From the NCBI GenBank assembly GCA_934464615.1, contig CAKSKA010000003.1, positions 103,945 through 167,944 of the forward strand: a stretch of DNA of 64,000 nucleotides, in the 5' to 3' direction. This stretch comes from an uncultured Eubacteriales bacterium. Its GTDB lineage: Bacteria > Bacillota > Clostridia > Oscillospirales > Acutalibacteraceae. The translations under genes and the position numbers were made by a program. Position 1 is the stretch's first letter. Each line of letters begins with the position of its first letter. The notes under the pieces are model-generated. The model saw nothing but the letters and a program-made list of their open reading frames with translations, was not told the origin of the DNA and did no database searches. Positions 35,699-45,415 of the stretch are shown here, piece by piece.

Positions 35699-37585
35699 AT
35701 GCAGTACAAAATAAGCGGCGCTTCGTTTTCATACGGGGCAAATACCGTGCTTAAAAATATAGACTTTGAAGTGTGCGATAAACAAAAGGTTGCGATAGTG
35801 GGCAGAAACGGCTGCGGTAAAACAACCCTGCTTAAACTTATTTTGGGAGAATTGACTCCTGACAGAAACGACGGTAAAAATGCGGTTATTATACGCGCCG
35901 GTGTAAACAGAATAGATACATTACGGCAAAACGCCTTTGCCGACGACAACGTAACGCTTTTGGACGAAGTAAGAAAAGTATATGCGGATTTAATAAATAT
36001 GAAGGACCGCATTGACCGTCTTACGACGGAACTTGAAGAAAAACAGGACGAAAGTATGATAGCCGAATTTTCCGCATTGCAGGAAAGGTTCGAGTCGCTG
36101 GGCGGATATTATTTTGAAAAAGAATACGAGACCGTTATAAAAAAATTCGGATTTACCGATGCGGATAAGCACAAAAAGTTAAATGAATTTTCGGGCGGGC
36201 AGCGTACAAAAATTGCCTTTATAAAATTGCTGCTCTCAAAGCCGGACATACTGTTGCTTGACGAGCCGACAAACCATTTGGATATAGAGTCGGTACGGTG
36301 GCTTGAAGATTATATAAAAAATTATCCGAAAGCGGTTGTGGCGGTATCGCATGACCGTATGTTTTTGGACCGCACGGTTGATACCGTTTACGAGATAGAA
36401 AACGGCACAACGCACCGATACACCGGCAACTACACCGCTTTTACAAAGCAAAAGAAAGAGCAGCGCGCACAACAGCAAAAGGAATACGATGCGCGGATTA
36501 AAGAAATAGCACGGCTTGAAAATCTTGCGGAGCGTTTCAGGTACAAGGCCACAAAAGCCGCAATGGTACAGTCAAAGTTAAAGGAAATAGAACGGCTGCG
36601 TCCCGAAGCCGAGCCGGAAAAAAGCAACTTAAAAACTTTTTCGGCAAATCTTACCGAGGTTGACGCAAGTTACAAGGATGTTCTGCACACAAAAGATCTT
36701 GCAATAGGATATGACCATGTACTGTCGGTTATTAATTTTGATTTAAAGCGCGGAGAAAAGGTTGGTATTATAGGCGGCAACGGGCTTGGTAAATCGACAT
36801 TTTTAAAAACCGTAACTGGTGCGTTAAAGCCGTTGTCCGGTACATACAGCATAGGCAGCAATGTGACTGTCGGATATTTCGACCAACAATCCGCACAAAT
36901 AAGCAGTGACAAAACAGTACTTGACTATTTTTGGAACGAGTTTCCTGACGATACCGAAACGGCTGTGCGGAGTGCGCTCGGCGCATTTTTGTTCAGCGGG
37001 GACGATGTGTTTAAAAGAATAAGCGATTTATCCGGCGGAGAAAAGGTAAGATTGCGCCTTTGTATTATATTCAGGCGCAAACCGAATTTTCTGATACTTG
37101 ACGAGCCGACAAACCACATGGACATTATCGGCAAGGAAACGCTTGAGGATATTCTTGAACAATACACGGGAACTTTACTTTTCGTATCGCACGACAGGTA
37201 TTTTATTAAAAAAGCGGCCGACGCGCTTTTGGTTTTTGAAAACGGAAAAACAAGTTTTTATCCTTACGGGTATGAACAATACGAGCAAAGCCGCAGTGAA
37301 GAAACGGTGGCAGAAATACCGCAGGCGACAAAAAAGGAAAAGAAAAGTTATACAACGCCTGCAAAAGAGGAGGCAAAAAGGCAGCGCCGACTTGAAAAAA
37401 TCAATTTACAAATTGCACAGAGCGAGCAAAAGTATGCGGAGCTTGAAGCACAGCTTTCTCTGCCTGAAAATCAAACGGACTATGTAAAACTTGAAGAAAT
37501 ACAAAATGCCATGCAGCAGGAGGAGCAAAGTCAGATTTTACTTATAGAGGAATGGGAAAAACTGGCCGAGAGCGCACAAGAATAA
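35699..37585 (+). CDS. ABC-F family ATPase
   Basis: Two ATPase domains on one chain without membrane segments: Walker A GRNGCGKTTLL and GGNGLGKSTFL, signatures FSGGQRTK and LSGGEKVR, Walker B DILLLDEPTNHLD and FLILDEPTNHMD. The linker (about residues 245-315) is the charged helical P-site tip region, and a coiled coil of about 100 residues ends the protein. ABC-F proteins act on the ribosome as translation factors or antibiotic-protection factors; the 628 residues and C-terminal coiled coil fit the Uup/YdiF/EttA-like group. The ribosome site AAGGA is 14 nt from the ATG, a long spacing. Confidence 0.93.
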   Translation: MQYKISGASFSYGANTVLKNIDFEVCDKQKVAIVGRNGCGKTTLLKLILGELTPDRNDGKNAVIIRAGVNRIDTLRQNAFADDNVTLLDEVRKVYADLINMKDRIDRLTTELEEKQDESMIAEFSALQERFESLGGYYFEKEYETVIKKFGFTDADKHKKLNEFSGGQRTKIAFIKLLLSKPDILLLDEPTNHLDIESVRWLEDYIKNYPKAVVAVSHDRMFLDRTVDTVYEIENGTTHRYTGNYTAFTKQKKEQRAQQQKEYDARIKEIARLENLAERFRYKATKAAMVQSKLKEIERLRPEAEPEKSNLKTFSANLTEVDASYKDVLHTKDLAIGYDHVLSVINFDLKRGEKVGIIGGNGLGKSTFLKTVTGALKPLSGTYSIGSNVTVGYFDQQSAQISSDKTVLDYFWNEFPDDTETAVRSALGAFLFSGDDVFKRISDLSGGEKVRLRLCIIFRRKPNFLILDEPTNHMDIIGKETLEDILEQYTGTLLFVSHDRYFIKKAADALLVFENGKTSFYPYGYEQYEQSRSEETVAEIPQATKKEKKSYTTPAKEEAKRQRRLEKINLQIAQSEQKYAELEAQLSLPENQTDYVKLEEIQNAMQQEEQSQILLIEEWEKLAESAQE

Positions 37586-37617
37586 AAGCCTTTCACCATA
37601 CGGTGAAAGGCTTTGTT
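37585..37617. terminator. Bidirectional terminator, ABC-F/ispH-S1
   Basis: AAAGCCTTTCACC-ATA-CGGTGAAAGGCTTT (37585-37614) between convergent genes, with T-rich tails. Confidence 0.9.
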
Positions 37618-37626
37618 TCTATTCAA

Positions 37627-39642
37627 TTATTCAGCAGTTTCCTCTGTTGTTTCTGCTGCGGTTTCCTGCTCGGCTGCTGCAGGTTCTTCGGGAAGAAGTG
37701 CGCGGATAGAAAGGCTTACGCGTTTCTTTTCGCTGTCGATCGCAATAATCTTTGCGTCAACTTCCTGACCTACTTTAAGTTCATCCTGCGGTTTTGCAAC
37801 GTGCTTATTCGCTATTTGTGAAATATGTATAAGTCCGTCTACACCGGGGATTATTCTTGCAAATGCACCGTAAGCCGTCATGCTTACGATTGTAACCTTA
37901 ACAGTATCGCCCTCGTGATACTTATTTGTAAACAGAGTCCACGGATTGTCCTCTTCCTTTTTATATCCGAGAGAAATCTTTTTCTTTTCCGTATCAAGAT
38001 CTTTTACATAAACTTCAACGGTGTCGCCTACCAAAACTACCTCTGACGGATTTTTGATTTTCTGCCAAGAAAGTTCGGAAATATGGATCATACCGTCCAC
38101 ACCGCCGATGTCTACAAACGCGCCGTAACTTGTAAGTGATTTAACAACGCCCGTAAATCTGTCGCCCACTGCAATGTTTGCCCAGATTTTTTCTTCGGCT
38201 GCTTTTTTCTGCTCTCTTAAAACGCTTTTAATTGAGCCGACTGCACGTCTGCCGCGGCCGATTTCAATAATTCTGAAATCAACTTCCTTACCCTTTAATT
38301 CATCAAGTGATTCATTCCTTGAAGCAGTGGCAAGAGAAGCCGGAATAAATACGCGCACACCGTTTGCATTTACAACAACGCCGCCCTTAATAACATCGCG
38401 GACAACGCCGTGTAATATTTCACCGGAGTCTTTAGCAGCAACTATTTTATCCCAACCGGCGATTGCATCAAAACGGCGCTTTGAAAGCATTGCTGTTCCT
38501 TCCTGATCGTTGATACGCATAATTATAAGATTAAGAGTGTCGCCGACCTTTACCTCTTTTTCAAGCTCGACATTAGGATCATAAGAAAACTCTTCCTTGG
38601 AAATGTAGCCTGTAAGACCTCTGCCGAAGTCTACCTGAACTTCATTTTCGGATACGGCAAGAACCGTTCCGCTTACCTTCTGATCGCCTGTTAAGCTGTT
38701 AAGGGACGCTTCAAATGCTTCCTCATCCGTCATTTCTTCAAAACTTTTTTGAGCAATTTCTTTTTCCTCCGTTTGCTCGTCTACCGGTTGTAAAATTTCC
38801 GACATGGTTTTAATAACCTCCTTTATGATACCCGCAGGGGTAGATGCCCCCGCCACTACGCCTACGTTTTGCGCCCCCGTAAAGAAATCCGCCTTCAGTT
38901 CCTCGGCAGTTTCAATAAGAAAGGTTTTTTTACAGTGCGCCGCACAAACACCGAAAAGTTTTGCGGTATTTGAACTGTGGCGACCGCCGACAACTACCAT
39001 AACATCGTTTATGCGTGATAACCTGTCCGCTTCCTGTTGACGTAAAGCCGTAGCATTACATATTGTATCAAAAATAATTGCATTTGTACATACTTTTTTT
39101 AAAAAAATACAACAATTTTTGAATGTTTTTTCGTTAAATGTCGTTTGTGACACTACCGTAATGTCTTTATTTGGCAATTCCGGCATTTTTTCAAACATAT
39201 TTTGCAGTTCTTCCACATCGGTGAAGGTATATACTTCACCCGAAGTATGCCCTATTATACCTATTACCTCGCTGTGTTCTCTGTCACCGGCTACAAGCAC
39301 TGTTCTGCCGCTGTCGCCTGCCTGTTTTACTATGCCGTGTATTTTTGAAACGAACGGGCATGTTGCGTCCACAACATTCTTGCCGTGTTTTACGGCGGAT
39401 GTATAAACTGCGTCCGTAACACCGTGCGACCTTATAACAACCGTTTCGTCCTTTTCGGCCTCGGTCGGCGTTTCTATTATTCGCACACCGCGGTCATCAA
39501 GCGACTGCACAAGCTGCGGATTATGTATTATAGGTCCCAGTGTACAAACCTTACTGCCATCATCCAGTAATTTATACACGGTTTCTACCGCACGGTTTAC
39601 GCCGAAGCAAAATCCCGCGGTTTTTGCCAAAGTAATTTTCAT
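37627..39642 (-). CDS. ispH: IspH-S1 fusion: HMBPP reductase with four S1 domains
   Basis: Residues 1 to about 283 are 4-hydroxy-3-methylbut-2-enyl diphosphate reductase, the last step of the MEP isoprenoid pathway. The Fe-S cysteines are in GFCFGV (C12), ATCPFV and TICNATALRQQE. After a linker, four S1 RNA-binding domains (about 305-370, 393-465, 478-550, 563-632) resemble ribosomal protein S1; GAFVDIGGVDGMIHISELS is typical. This fusion is known in Clostridia. Start and plsC stop overlap as ATGA. Confidence 0.95.
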   Translation of the reverse strand: MKITLAKTAGFCFGVNRAVETVYKLLDDGSKVCTLGPIIHNPQLVQSLDDRGVRIIETPTEAEKDETVVIRSHGVTDAVYTSAVKHGKNVVDATCPFVSKIHGIVKQAGDSGRTVLVAGDREHSEVIGIIGHTSGEVYTFTDVEELQNMFEKMPELPNKDITVVSQTTFNEKTFKNCCIFLKKVCTNAIIFDTICNATALRQQEADRLSRINDVMVVVGGRHSSNTAKLFGVCAAHCKKTFLIETAEELKADFFTGAQNVGVVAGASTPAGIIKEVIKTMSEILQPVDEQTEEKEIAQKSFEEMTDEEAFEASLNSLTGDQKVSGTVLAVSENEVQVDFGRGLTGYISKEEFSYDPNVELEKEVKVGDTLNLIIMRINDQEGTAMLSKRRFDAIAGWDKIVAAKDSGEILHGVVRDVIKGGVVVNANGVRVFIPASLATASRNESLDELKGKEVDFRIIEIGRGRRAVGSIKSVLREQKKAAEEKIWANIAVGDRFTGVVKSLTSYGAFVDIGGVDGMIHISELSWQKIKNPSEVVLVGDTVEVYVKDLDTEKKKISLGYKKEEDNPWTLFTNKYHEGDTVKVTIVSMTAYGAFARIIPGVDGLIHISQIANKHVAKPQDELKVGQEVDAKIIAIDSEKKRVSLSIRALLPEEPAAAEQETAAETTEETAE

Positions 39643-40241
39643 TTTTTATCCCACAATTCTGTAATGCTGTTTGTTATATCGTTCGACAGTTCCTTTAATG
39701 CGGACCTTGAAATTTTGGAAGACAAGTCTGCAGGCAAATAGTTTTGTACCGGTATTATTTTACCGATATTTAAATTTACCCGAGCGAATACCCCTATTCT
39801 GCCGTTATAATTAATTGCAACAGGCAGAATGTCGGATCGGCTTTCAATCGCCACCAATGCCGCGCCTGCTTTCGGCTTATCCGGTCGGCAAAGCGGTCGG
39901 CGCGTGCCTTCGGGAAATATTCCCAGCACGCCGTTTTGTGTTACCGATATTGCCGTTTTAATCGCACTTACATCTCCGGCGCCCCTGCTTACAGGAAAAA
40001 CGCCCAACGAATACAGGACCTTTGAAAAAAGTTTATTTTTAAAAAGTTCCTTTTTAGCCATAAAATGTATTTGGTACGGGCATTTTGCAATAAGTATGGG
40101 CATATCCCAAAACGACTGATGATTACAGCAGATTATAACATTTTTATCCTTACAAAAATTCTCCGCGCCGTCGGTTTTTATACGGAATATGCAGCAAATA
40201 ATTTTAGCCAACACCCTTACGAACTTATAAAACCCGTTCAT
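39639..40241 (-). CDS. plsC: 1-acylglycerol-3-phosphate acyltransferase PlsC
   Basis: The 200-residue protein has the acyltransferase motif NHQSFWD (HX4D, usual position near residue 37) and FPEGTRRP (motif III), with an N-terminal hydrophobic segment. It makes phosphatidic acid from lysophosphatidic acid at the membrane. The ATG at 40241 overlaps the cmk stop as TGATG; a GTG one codon earlier is possible. It is translationally coupled to cmk and ispH. Confidence 0.92.
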   Translation of the reverse strand: MNGFYKFVRVLAKIICCIFRIKTDGAENFCKDKNVIICCNHQSFWDMPILIAKCPYQIHFMAKKELFKNKLFSKVLYSLGVFPVSRGAGDVSAIKTAISVTQNGVLGIFPEGTRRPLCRPDKPKAGAALVAIESRSDILPVAINYNGRIGVFARVNLNIGKIIPVQNYLPADLSSKISRSALKELSNDITNSITELWDKK

Positions 40242-40903
40242 CACGCATTTTCCTTTACTATTTTATAAAGCGCATCGGCGGATTCTTCCAATGTCATATG
40301 GGAAGTATCAACCGTAACGCTGTCCTTTGCGGGTTTAAGCGGAGCAATCTCCCTGTGCGAATCATTGTAATCTCTTTCTTTCATATCGCGCAGCACATCT
40401 TCGTAAAGTGTGTTTTTATCCTTTAATATTAGCTCGTCAAAACGCCTTTTGGCTCTTACCTCGGCAGATGCGGTTAAAAATATCTTCACCTGCGCATCGG
40501 GCAAAACAACGGTACCTATATCCCTGCCGTCCATAATAACATTATTTTCACGTGCGAGTTTTCGCTGCATATCAAGCAAAAATGCGCGCACCTGCGGCTT
40601 TGCGGATACAACCGACGCCATCATTGAAGCATTCGGCGTGCGTATTTCATCCGAAACATCCTCGCCGTTTAAAAAAACATGCTGTGTGCCGTCTTTAAAT
40701 TTAATGGTTACATCAACCGATTCAAGCACACTTTCAATATCGCAGTTAAGTTCTTTATCGCAGCCCATTCGCGAAAACGCGAGTCCTACGGTGCGGTAAA
40801 GCGCCCCTGTATCCACATATATATAACCGAGTTTTTTTGCCAACATTTTTGCTATTGTGCTTTTACCGGCACCTGCCGGTCCGTCTATTGCTACAGAAAT
40901 CAT
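40241..40903 (-). CDS. cmk: Cytidylate kinase
   Basis: CMP/dCMP kinase of 220 residues with the P-loop DGPAGAGKSTIAKMLAK, YVDTGALYRTVGLA and MDGRDIGTVVLPDA, all typical of Cmk. It phosphorylates CMP with ATP for nucleotide and CDP-lipid supply. Its ATG overlaps the last base of the upstream stop (TAATG). The cmk-plsC-ispH/S1 order is recurrent in Clostridia. Confidence 0.95.
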   Translation of the reverse strand: MISVAIDGPAGAGKSTIAKMLAKKLGYIYVDTGALYRTVGLAFSRMGCDKELNCDIESVLESVDVTIKFKDGTQHVFLNGEDVSDEIRTPNASMMASVVSAKPQVRAFLLDMQRKLARENNVIMDGRDIGTVVLPDAQVKIFLTASAEVRAKRRFDELILKDKNTLYEDVLRDMKERDYNDSHREIAPLKPAKDSVTVDTSHMTLEESADALYKIVKENA

Positions 40904-42126
40904 TATATACTACCTCCTGCCAGCGCACCGGTGGAAAATGCAATTTGCAGATTAAATCCGCCTGTGTACGCGTCAACATCTATTACTTCTCCCGCAAAAT
41001 ACAGTCCTTTAATTATTTTGGATTCCATAGTTGCAGGATTAATTTCCTTTACGTTTATTCCGCCGCTTGTAACTATAGCCTCCTCAATATCCCTAAAGCC
41101 GATGGCTGTAAGCGTAAGCCCCTTTATTACACCGCACAGTTTTTCACGCTGTGCCTTGGTTATTTGATTAACCTTGGTGTCGGCACTTATGCCGCTTAAA
41201 GAAACAATAACGGGTATTAGTTTTTGCGGCAACAGCTTATCAAGCGCGTTTGAAAAGTTTTTATTAATATTCTCCTCAAAATCACGCATTATACGTTTTT
41301 CCAGTTTCGGCAGATCAAGCGAAGGTTTTAAATCTATTTTCATTGTATATTCCGTGTTTTGTATTTTACGCATATGCGCCGAAGCGCTTATTACAAGCGG
41401 CCCCGATACACCGAAATGCGTAAACAGCATTTCCCCGAGTTCGGAAAAAACGGGTTTGTTTCTGCCACTTTCATAAACACTCAAGGTCACGTTTTTAAGC
41501 GACAGTCCCATAAGGCGTGTACAAAAACCCTCTCTTATTTTAACCGGTACCAGCGACGGCATAATCGGCGTTACAGTGTGTCCGAGTTTTTGTGCCAAAG
41601 CATACCCGTCGCCCGTAGAGCCGGTAAGCGGATATGATTTACCGCCCGTTGCAAGTATTACCGCGTCTGCCGGTATAACCGCACCGTTTTCCAACGCAAC
41701 ACCGGTCACGCCGGATTCGCCCACCCTGATGTCCGCCGCTTTACCGGTAATAAATTTAACTTTTCGTTTTACGGCTGCGTCCACAAGCGCGTCGGCAATA
41801 TCCACCGCTTTGTCCGATACGGGAAAAACCCTGTTTCCCCTCTCGGTTTTAAGCGGAACGCCGTTTTCCTCAAAAAAGCGCATTGTATCCGCCGTAGAAA
41901 AATTTGAAAAAGCAGAATACATAAACCTGCCGTTTTTAGTCATTTTGGAAATAAGGGTTTCGTTATCGCAATTATTTGTCACATTGCACCGACCTTTGCC
42001 GGTAACCAAAATTTTCCTTGCCGGACGCGGCATTTTTTCAATTATGCTTACATAGTTATTTTCCGCCGCCGTTATTGCGGCCATAAGTCCTGCGGCACCT
42101 GCGCCTATAATAACAACCTTTTTCAA
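40903..42126 (-). CDS. HI0933/BaiN-family flavoprotein
   Basis: A 407-residue FAD-binding protein. The Rossmann start is VVIIGAGAAGLMAAITAA, followed by the HI0933 marker ARKILVTGKGRCNVTN, ILATGGKSYPLTGSTGDGY and the C-terminal ITSGGINVKEINPATMESK with GLYFAGEVIDVDAYTGGFNLQ. Family members include BaiN-like proteins proposed in bile-acid reduction; the true substrate is usually unknown. Translation seems to start at TTG (42124-42126) with AAGGGG 7 nt upstream. It is the first gene of a block coupled to cmk, plsC and ispH. Confidence 0.9.
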   Translation of the reverse strand: MKKVVIIGAGAAGLMAAITAAENNYVSIIEKMPRPARKILVTGKGRCNVTNNCDNETLISKMTKNGRFMYSAFSNFSTADTMRFFEENGVPLKTERGNRVFPVSDKAVDIADALVDAAVKRKVKFITGKAADIRVGESGVTGVALENGAVIPADAVILATGGKSYPLTGSTGDGYALAQKLGHTVTPIMPSLVPVKIREGFCTRLMGLSLKNVTLSVYESGRNKPVFSELGEMLFTHFGVSGPLVISASAHMRKIQNTEYTMKIDLKPSLDLPKLEKRIMRDFEENINKNFSNALDKLLPQKLIPVIVSLSGISADTKVNQITKAQREKLCGVIKGLTLTAIGFRDIEEAIVTSGGINVKEINPATMESKIIKGLYFAGEVIDVDAYTGGFNLQIAFSTGALAGGSI

Positions 42127-42222
42127 AGCGTCACCCCTTATTTATAGTATTTTAATATAAATTATATTAAATGTAAAGTGCAAAGGCGTACTGAAATTCG
42201 AAATTTTTTCGGTTTTATTTAA

Positions 42223-42251
42223 TTGACATTTAATCGCCGTTTTATTATACT
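42223..42251 (+). promoter_or_regulatory. Promoter of the GH28-like gene
   Basis: TTGACA (42223-42228), 17-nt spacer, TATACT (42246-42251). The ribosome site AAAGGAG is at about 42280. Confidence 0.8.
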
Positions 42252-42294
42252 CACTTATGAACAGACCGATAATTGCTGTAAAGGAGTTATTAAT

Positions 42295-43590
42295 ATGAAG
42301 AATGTAAGAGATTTCGGCGCAGTCGGCGATGCGGTAACAAACGATACCGCCGCGATACAGTCCGCATTAAACGGCGGCGGTACGGTTACGGTACCTGCCG
42401 GTACATATCTTTGCGGTACGCTCTACCTTCAAAGCAACACCTGTCTTTATCTGGAAGCCGGCGCTACCATACTTGCCACCACGGATAAATCGTACTACAA
42501 TGCCGACGACTACTGCGAACAAAACGCAGTGTTTAAATCGGAACATGTTACTGGTGCGCACCTTATAACCGCTGTCGGTGCGGAAAACATATCAATAAAG
42601 GGCGAAGGCATAATAGACGGCTCCTCGCATTTTTGGGTTAACGAAAATAATCGGCTTGAAAATTCCATAACATATCAGCCTAATCCGGAACGTCCCGGAC
42701 AAATGATATTTATTTGTGAATGTAAAAATGTGTCCGTTTCAGATGTTACACTTAAAAATTCGCCTTATTGGCATTTGTTTTTACACGGATGCAGTGACGT
42801 TACTGTACGCGGAATTAAGGTATACGGCGAGCGCTTGCAATATACAAACGACGGTATTGACATTGATTGCTGCCGTAACGTAAGCGTAAGCGACTGTTTA
42901 ATAAACACGGGGGACGACGGCATAACGGTGCGCTGTTACAACAAACCGCTTACCGTTCCCGCCGTTTGCGAAAATATAACGGTTACCAACTGTGTTATAT
43001 CAAGTTTCGGCGATTTCGGAATACGAATCGGTGTCGGCGACGGACTTATAAAAAACTGCGTCTTTTCAAATATAGTTATATATGATTCTCATTTAGGAAT
43101 AGGCGTAATAGGCAGATTTTCCGAAATGTCCTGCGGCGTAAACATTGAAAACGTTAAAATGCAAAACATCAGGATTGAGGCTAACCGCGCTTTTGAGATA
43201 CGCACAAGCAATACCGAACACCTTAAACCGTCCCCCAAAAAGCGCCACATTAAAAATGTTACTTTTGACGATATAAGCGGACGTTATTGCAAAAACTCCG
43301 TAATTTACGGATACGAAAACAGCACGCTGTCATCTATAAGATTTACAAATTGCGACTTTAAGGTTTACGGCACCGCAAACACACCGGAATGTGACGAACG
43401 GGGTATATGGAACAGTGCCTGCACCGACAGCGCGTTTGAAATTAAGGATGCCGCAAATATAATGTTTGACAGCATAAGCATAAAATGGGATAAAGACAAC
43501 GTCGGTTTTGAACACGACTTTAACATTACAAACAGCCAAAATGTAAAATTTAAGCATTGCGACTTTACAAAAGGCGTAACCGAAAAATAA
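42295..43590 (+). CDS. GH28-like right-handed beta-helix protein
   Basis: 431 residues starting MKNVRDFGAVGDAVTNDTAAIQ, the N-terminal pectate-lyase-3/GH28 signature, followed by a parallel beta-helix of short repeats. YTNDGIDID and NTGDDGITVR match polygalacturonase motifs I and II (catalytic Asp). The usual GHG is replaced (SFGDFGIRIGVG) and no RIK follows, so pectinolytic activity is doubtful; a different glycan or bond is likely. No signal peptide is seen. The ATG at 42295 follows AAAGGAG; the open frame upstream overlaps the promoter. Confidence 0.85.
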   Translation: MKNVRDFGAVGDAVTNDTAAIQSALNGGGTVTVPAGTYLCGTLYLQSNTCLYLEAGATILATTDKSYYNADDYCEQNAVFKSEHVTGAHLITAVGAENISIKGEGIIDGSSHFWVNENNRLENSITYQPNPERPGQMIFICECKNVSVSDVTLKNSPYWHLFLHGCSDVTVRGIKVYGERLQYTNDGIDIDCCRNVSVSDCLINTGDDGITVRCYNKPLTVPAVCENITVTNCVISSFGDFGIRIGVGDGLIKNCVFSNIVIYDSHLGIGVIGRFSEMSCGVNIENVKMQNIRIEANRAFEIRTSNTEHLKPSPKKRHIKNVTFDDISGRYCKNSVIYGYENSTLSSIRFTNCDFKVYGTANTPECDERGIWNSACTDSAFEIKDAANIMFDSISIKWDKDNVGFEHDFNITNSQNVKFKHCDFTKGVTEK

Positions 43591-43593
43591 AAG

Positions 43594-43627
43594 GAAGCGG
43601 TTGAATTTTTCAACCGCTTCTTTTTTT
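43594..43627. terminator. Bidirectional terminator, GH28-like/RNase Y
   Basis: GAAGCGGTTGA/TCAACCGCTTC stem with seven T's on the plus strand and TTTTATTTTT on the minus strand. Confidence 0.92.
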
Positions 43628-45167
43628 ATTTTGCATAATCTACTGCTCTGTTCTCCCTTATGATATTTACTTTTATCTGTCCGGGATATTCAAGCTCGTT
43701 TTCAATTTGCTGTGCTATATCATGCGCCATAATAACCATACTGTCATCACTGATGATTTCGGGCTTCACTATAATGCGCACTTCACGTCCTGCCTGTATT
43801 GCATAAGAGCGTTCAACACCCTTAAAGGAATTGGCGATTTCCTCTAATCTTTCAAGACGTTTAATGTAATTTTCAATGTTTTCCCTACGCGCTCCCGGTC
43901 TTGACGCCGATATTGCGTCCGCCGCCTGTACTATGCAGGCAATAACCGTTTTAGCTTCAACTTCACCGTGATGGGCGTGTATTGCGTGGATAACTTCCTC
44001 GCTTTCCTTGTAGCGTTTTGCAACCTCAACACCCAACTGAATGTGGGAGCCTTCCTGCTCATGATCAAGCGCCTTACCTATATCATGGAGAAGACCTGCA
44101 CGCTTTGCAAGCGTTACATTCGCGCCTATTTCGGCAGCAATAAGTCCTGATAAATGGCAAACTTCCAGTGAATGATTAAGCACGCTTTGTCCGTAACTTG
44201 TACGGTATTTTAATTTACCCAACAATTTAATAAGTTCGGGATGCAGGTTGTGTATACCTGCTTCAAGCATTGCACGCTCGCCTTCCTGCTTAATGGTTGC
44301 CTCCACTTCCGCAGTTGCCTTGGCAATCATTTCTTCAATGCGCGCGGGATGTATGCGGCCGTCGGCAATAAGTTTTTCAAGAGTCAGTCTTGCAATTTCT
44401 CTCCTTACCGGATCAAAACACGAAACCGTTATAGCCTCGGGTGTATCGTCAATAATAAGGTCCGCGCCGGTTGCCGTTTCAAGCGCGCGGATGTTTCTTC
44501 CCTCACGTCCTATAATACGGCCTTTCATCTCGTCGTTCGGCAACGCCACAACCGAAACCGTAATTTCGGAAGTATGGTCTGCCGCGCAGCGCTGAATTGC
44601 GTGTCCCACAATTTCCCTTGCTATGCGGTCTGCTTCTTCTTTTGTCTGCTTTTCGGATTCAAGTATCCTAACCGCCTTTTCGTGATTAAGTTCCCCGTCA
44701 AGTGCCTTAAGCAAATAATCTTTTGCTTCCTGCTTTGAAAAGCCCGATATTTTTTCAAGTAAATCTATCTGACTTTTCTTAATTTTTTCACATTCTTCGA
44801 TTTTTTGTTCAATTTCTTTAGATTTTTGTGCGAGTTTTTCTTCTTTTGCTTCTAAGTTTTCGGTTTTGCGATCAAGATTTTCTTCCTTTTGCTGTAAGCG
44901 GTGTTCGCTCCTTTGGACATCGCTTCTGCGTTCTTTAATATCGCGCTCAGCTTCCTGTCTGAGTTGATAAGCCTCATCCTTAGCCTCAATAAGAAGTTCC
45001 TTTTTCTTGGTTTCTGCATTTTTAATGGCATCGCTTAAAATTCGACGAGCTTCGTCCTTAGCCGTGCCCAGCTCTGTTTTATCGGCATTTTTCCTGTAAG
45101 CCGAGCCGCCGAAAAAACCAATAACGCCTAAAACTGCGGCGATAATTCCACCAATTAAATAGGGCAA
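43626..45167 (-). CDS. rny: Ribonuclease Y
   Basis: Membrane-anchored endoribonuclease that starts mRNA decay. Domain order: N-terminal membrane segment (about residues 2-22), a long coiled coil (about 30-190), KH domain with [17 protein letters not shown] domain with [17 protein letters not shown] and IHAHHGEVE, and the C-terminal conserved region. I start at the TTG at 45167, 6 nt after AAGGAGGTG; a GTG three codons upstream is part of that ribosome site and cannot be the start. 513 aa. Confidence 0.94.
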   Translation of the reverse strand: MPYLIGGIIAAVLGVIGFFGGSAYRKNADKTELGTAKDEARRILSDAIKNAETKKKELLIEAKDEAYQLRQEAERDIKERRSDVQRSEHRLQQKEENLDRKTENLEAKEEKLAQKSKEIEQKIEECEKIKKSQIDLLEKISGFSKQEAKDYLLKALDGELNHEKAVRILESEKQTKEEADRIAREIVGHAIQRCAADHTSEITVSVVALPNDEMKGRIIGREGRNIRALETATGADLIIDDTPEAITVSCFDPVRREIARLTLEKLIADGRIHPARIEEMIAKATAEVEATIKQEGERAMLEAGIHNLHPELIKLLGKLKYRTSYGQSVLNHSLEVCHLSGLIAAEIGANVTLAKRAGLLHDIGKALDHEQEGSHIQLGVEVAKRYKESEEVIHAIHAHHGEVEAKTVIACIVQAADAISASRPGARRENIENYIKRLERLEEIANSFKGVERSYAIQAGREVRIIVKPEIISDDSMVIMAHDIAQQIENELEYPGQIKVNIIRENRAVDYAK

Positions 45168-45288
45168 TTTCTGCACCTCCTTATATAATTACGGTTTAAA
45201 CGGGACCGTATTCTCCCCGGATAAAAGTAACAACATACCGCCGCTTCGCCAAATCGCATAGGTATATAAAAGACAATTTATCCTTTAC

Positions 45289-45317
45289 ATTTTATCACCA
45301 TATTGCGTATGTGTCAA
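45289..45317 (-). promoter_or_regulatory. Promoter of RNase Y
   Basis: TTGACA (45317-45312), 17-nt spacer, TAAAAT (45294-45289), giving a leader of about 110 nt. Confidence 0.75.
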
Positions 45318-45357
45318 GGCGAACATACAAGTTGATGTACTATTTGACGCAAAGTCC

Positions 45358-45385
45358 TTGATTTTACGTTTAAAACATATATAAT
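45358..45385 (+). promoter_or_regulatory. Promoter of the SDR gene
   Basis: TTGATT (45358-45363), 16-nt spacer, TATAAT (45380-45385), about 30 nt before the ATG. Confidence 0.65.
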
Positions 45386-45415
45386 ATACTTAAAATACAG
45401 GAAAAGAGTGATTTT

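Noticed and set aside
45168..45176. GTG start for RNase Y
   Set aside because: The GTG is part of the ribosome site AAGGAGGTG; the TTG at 45167 has correct spacing.
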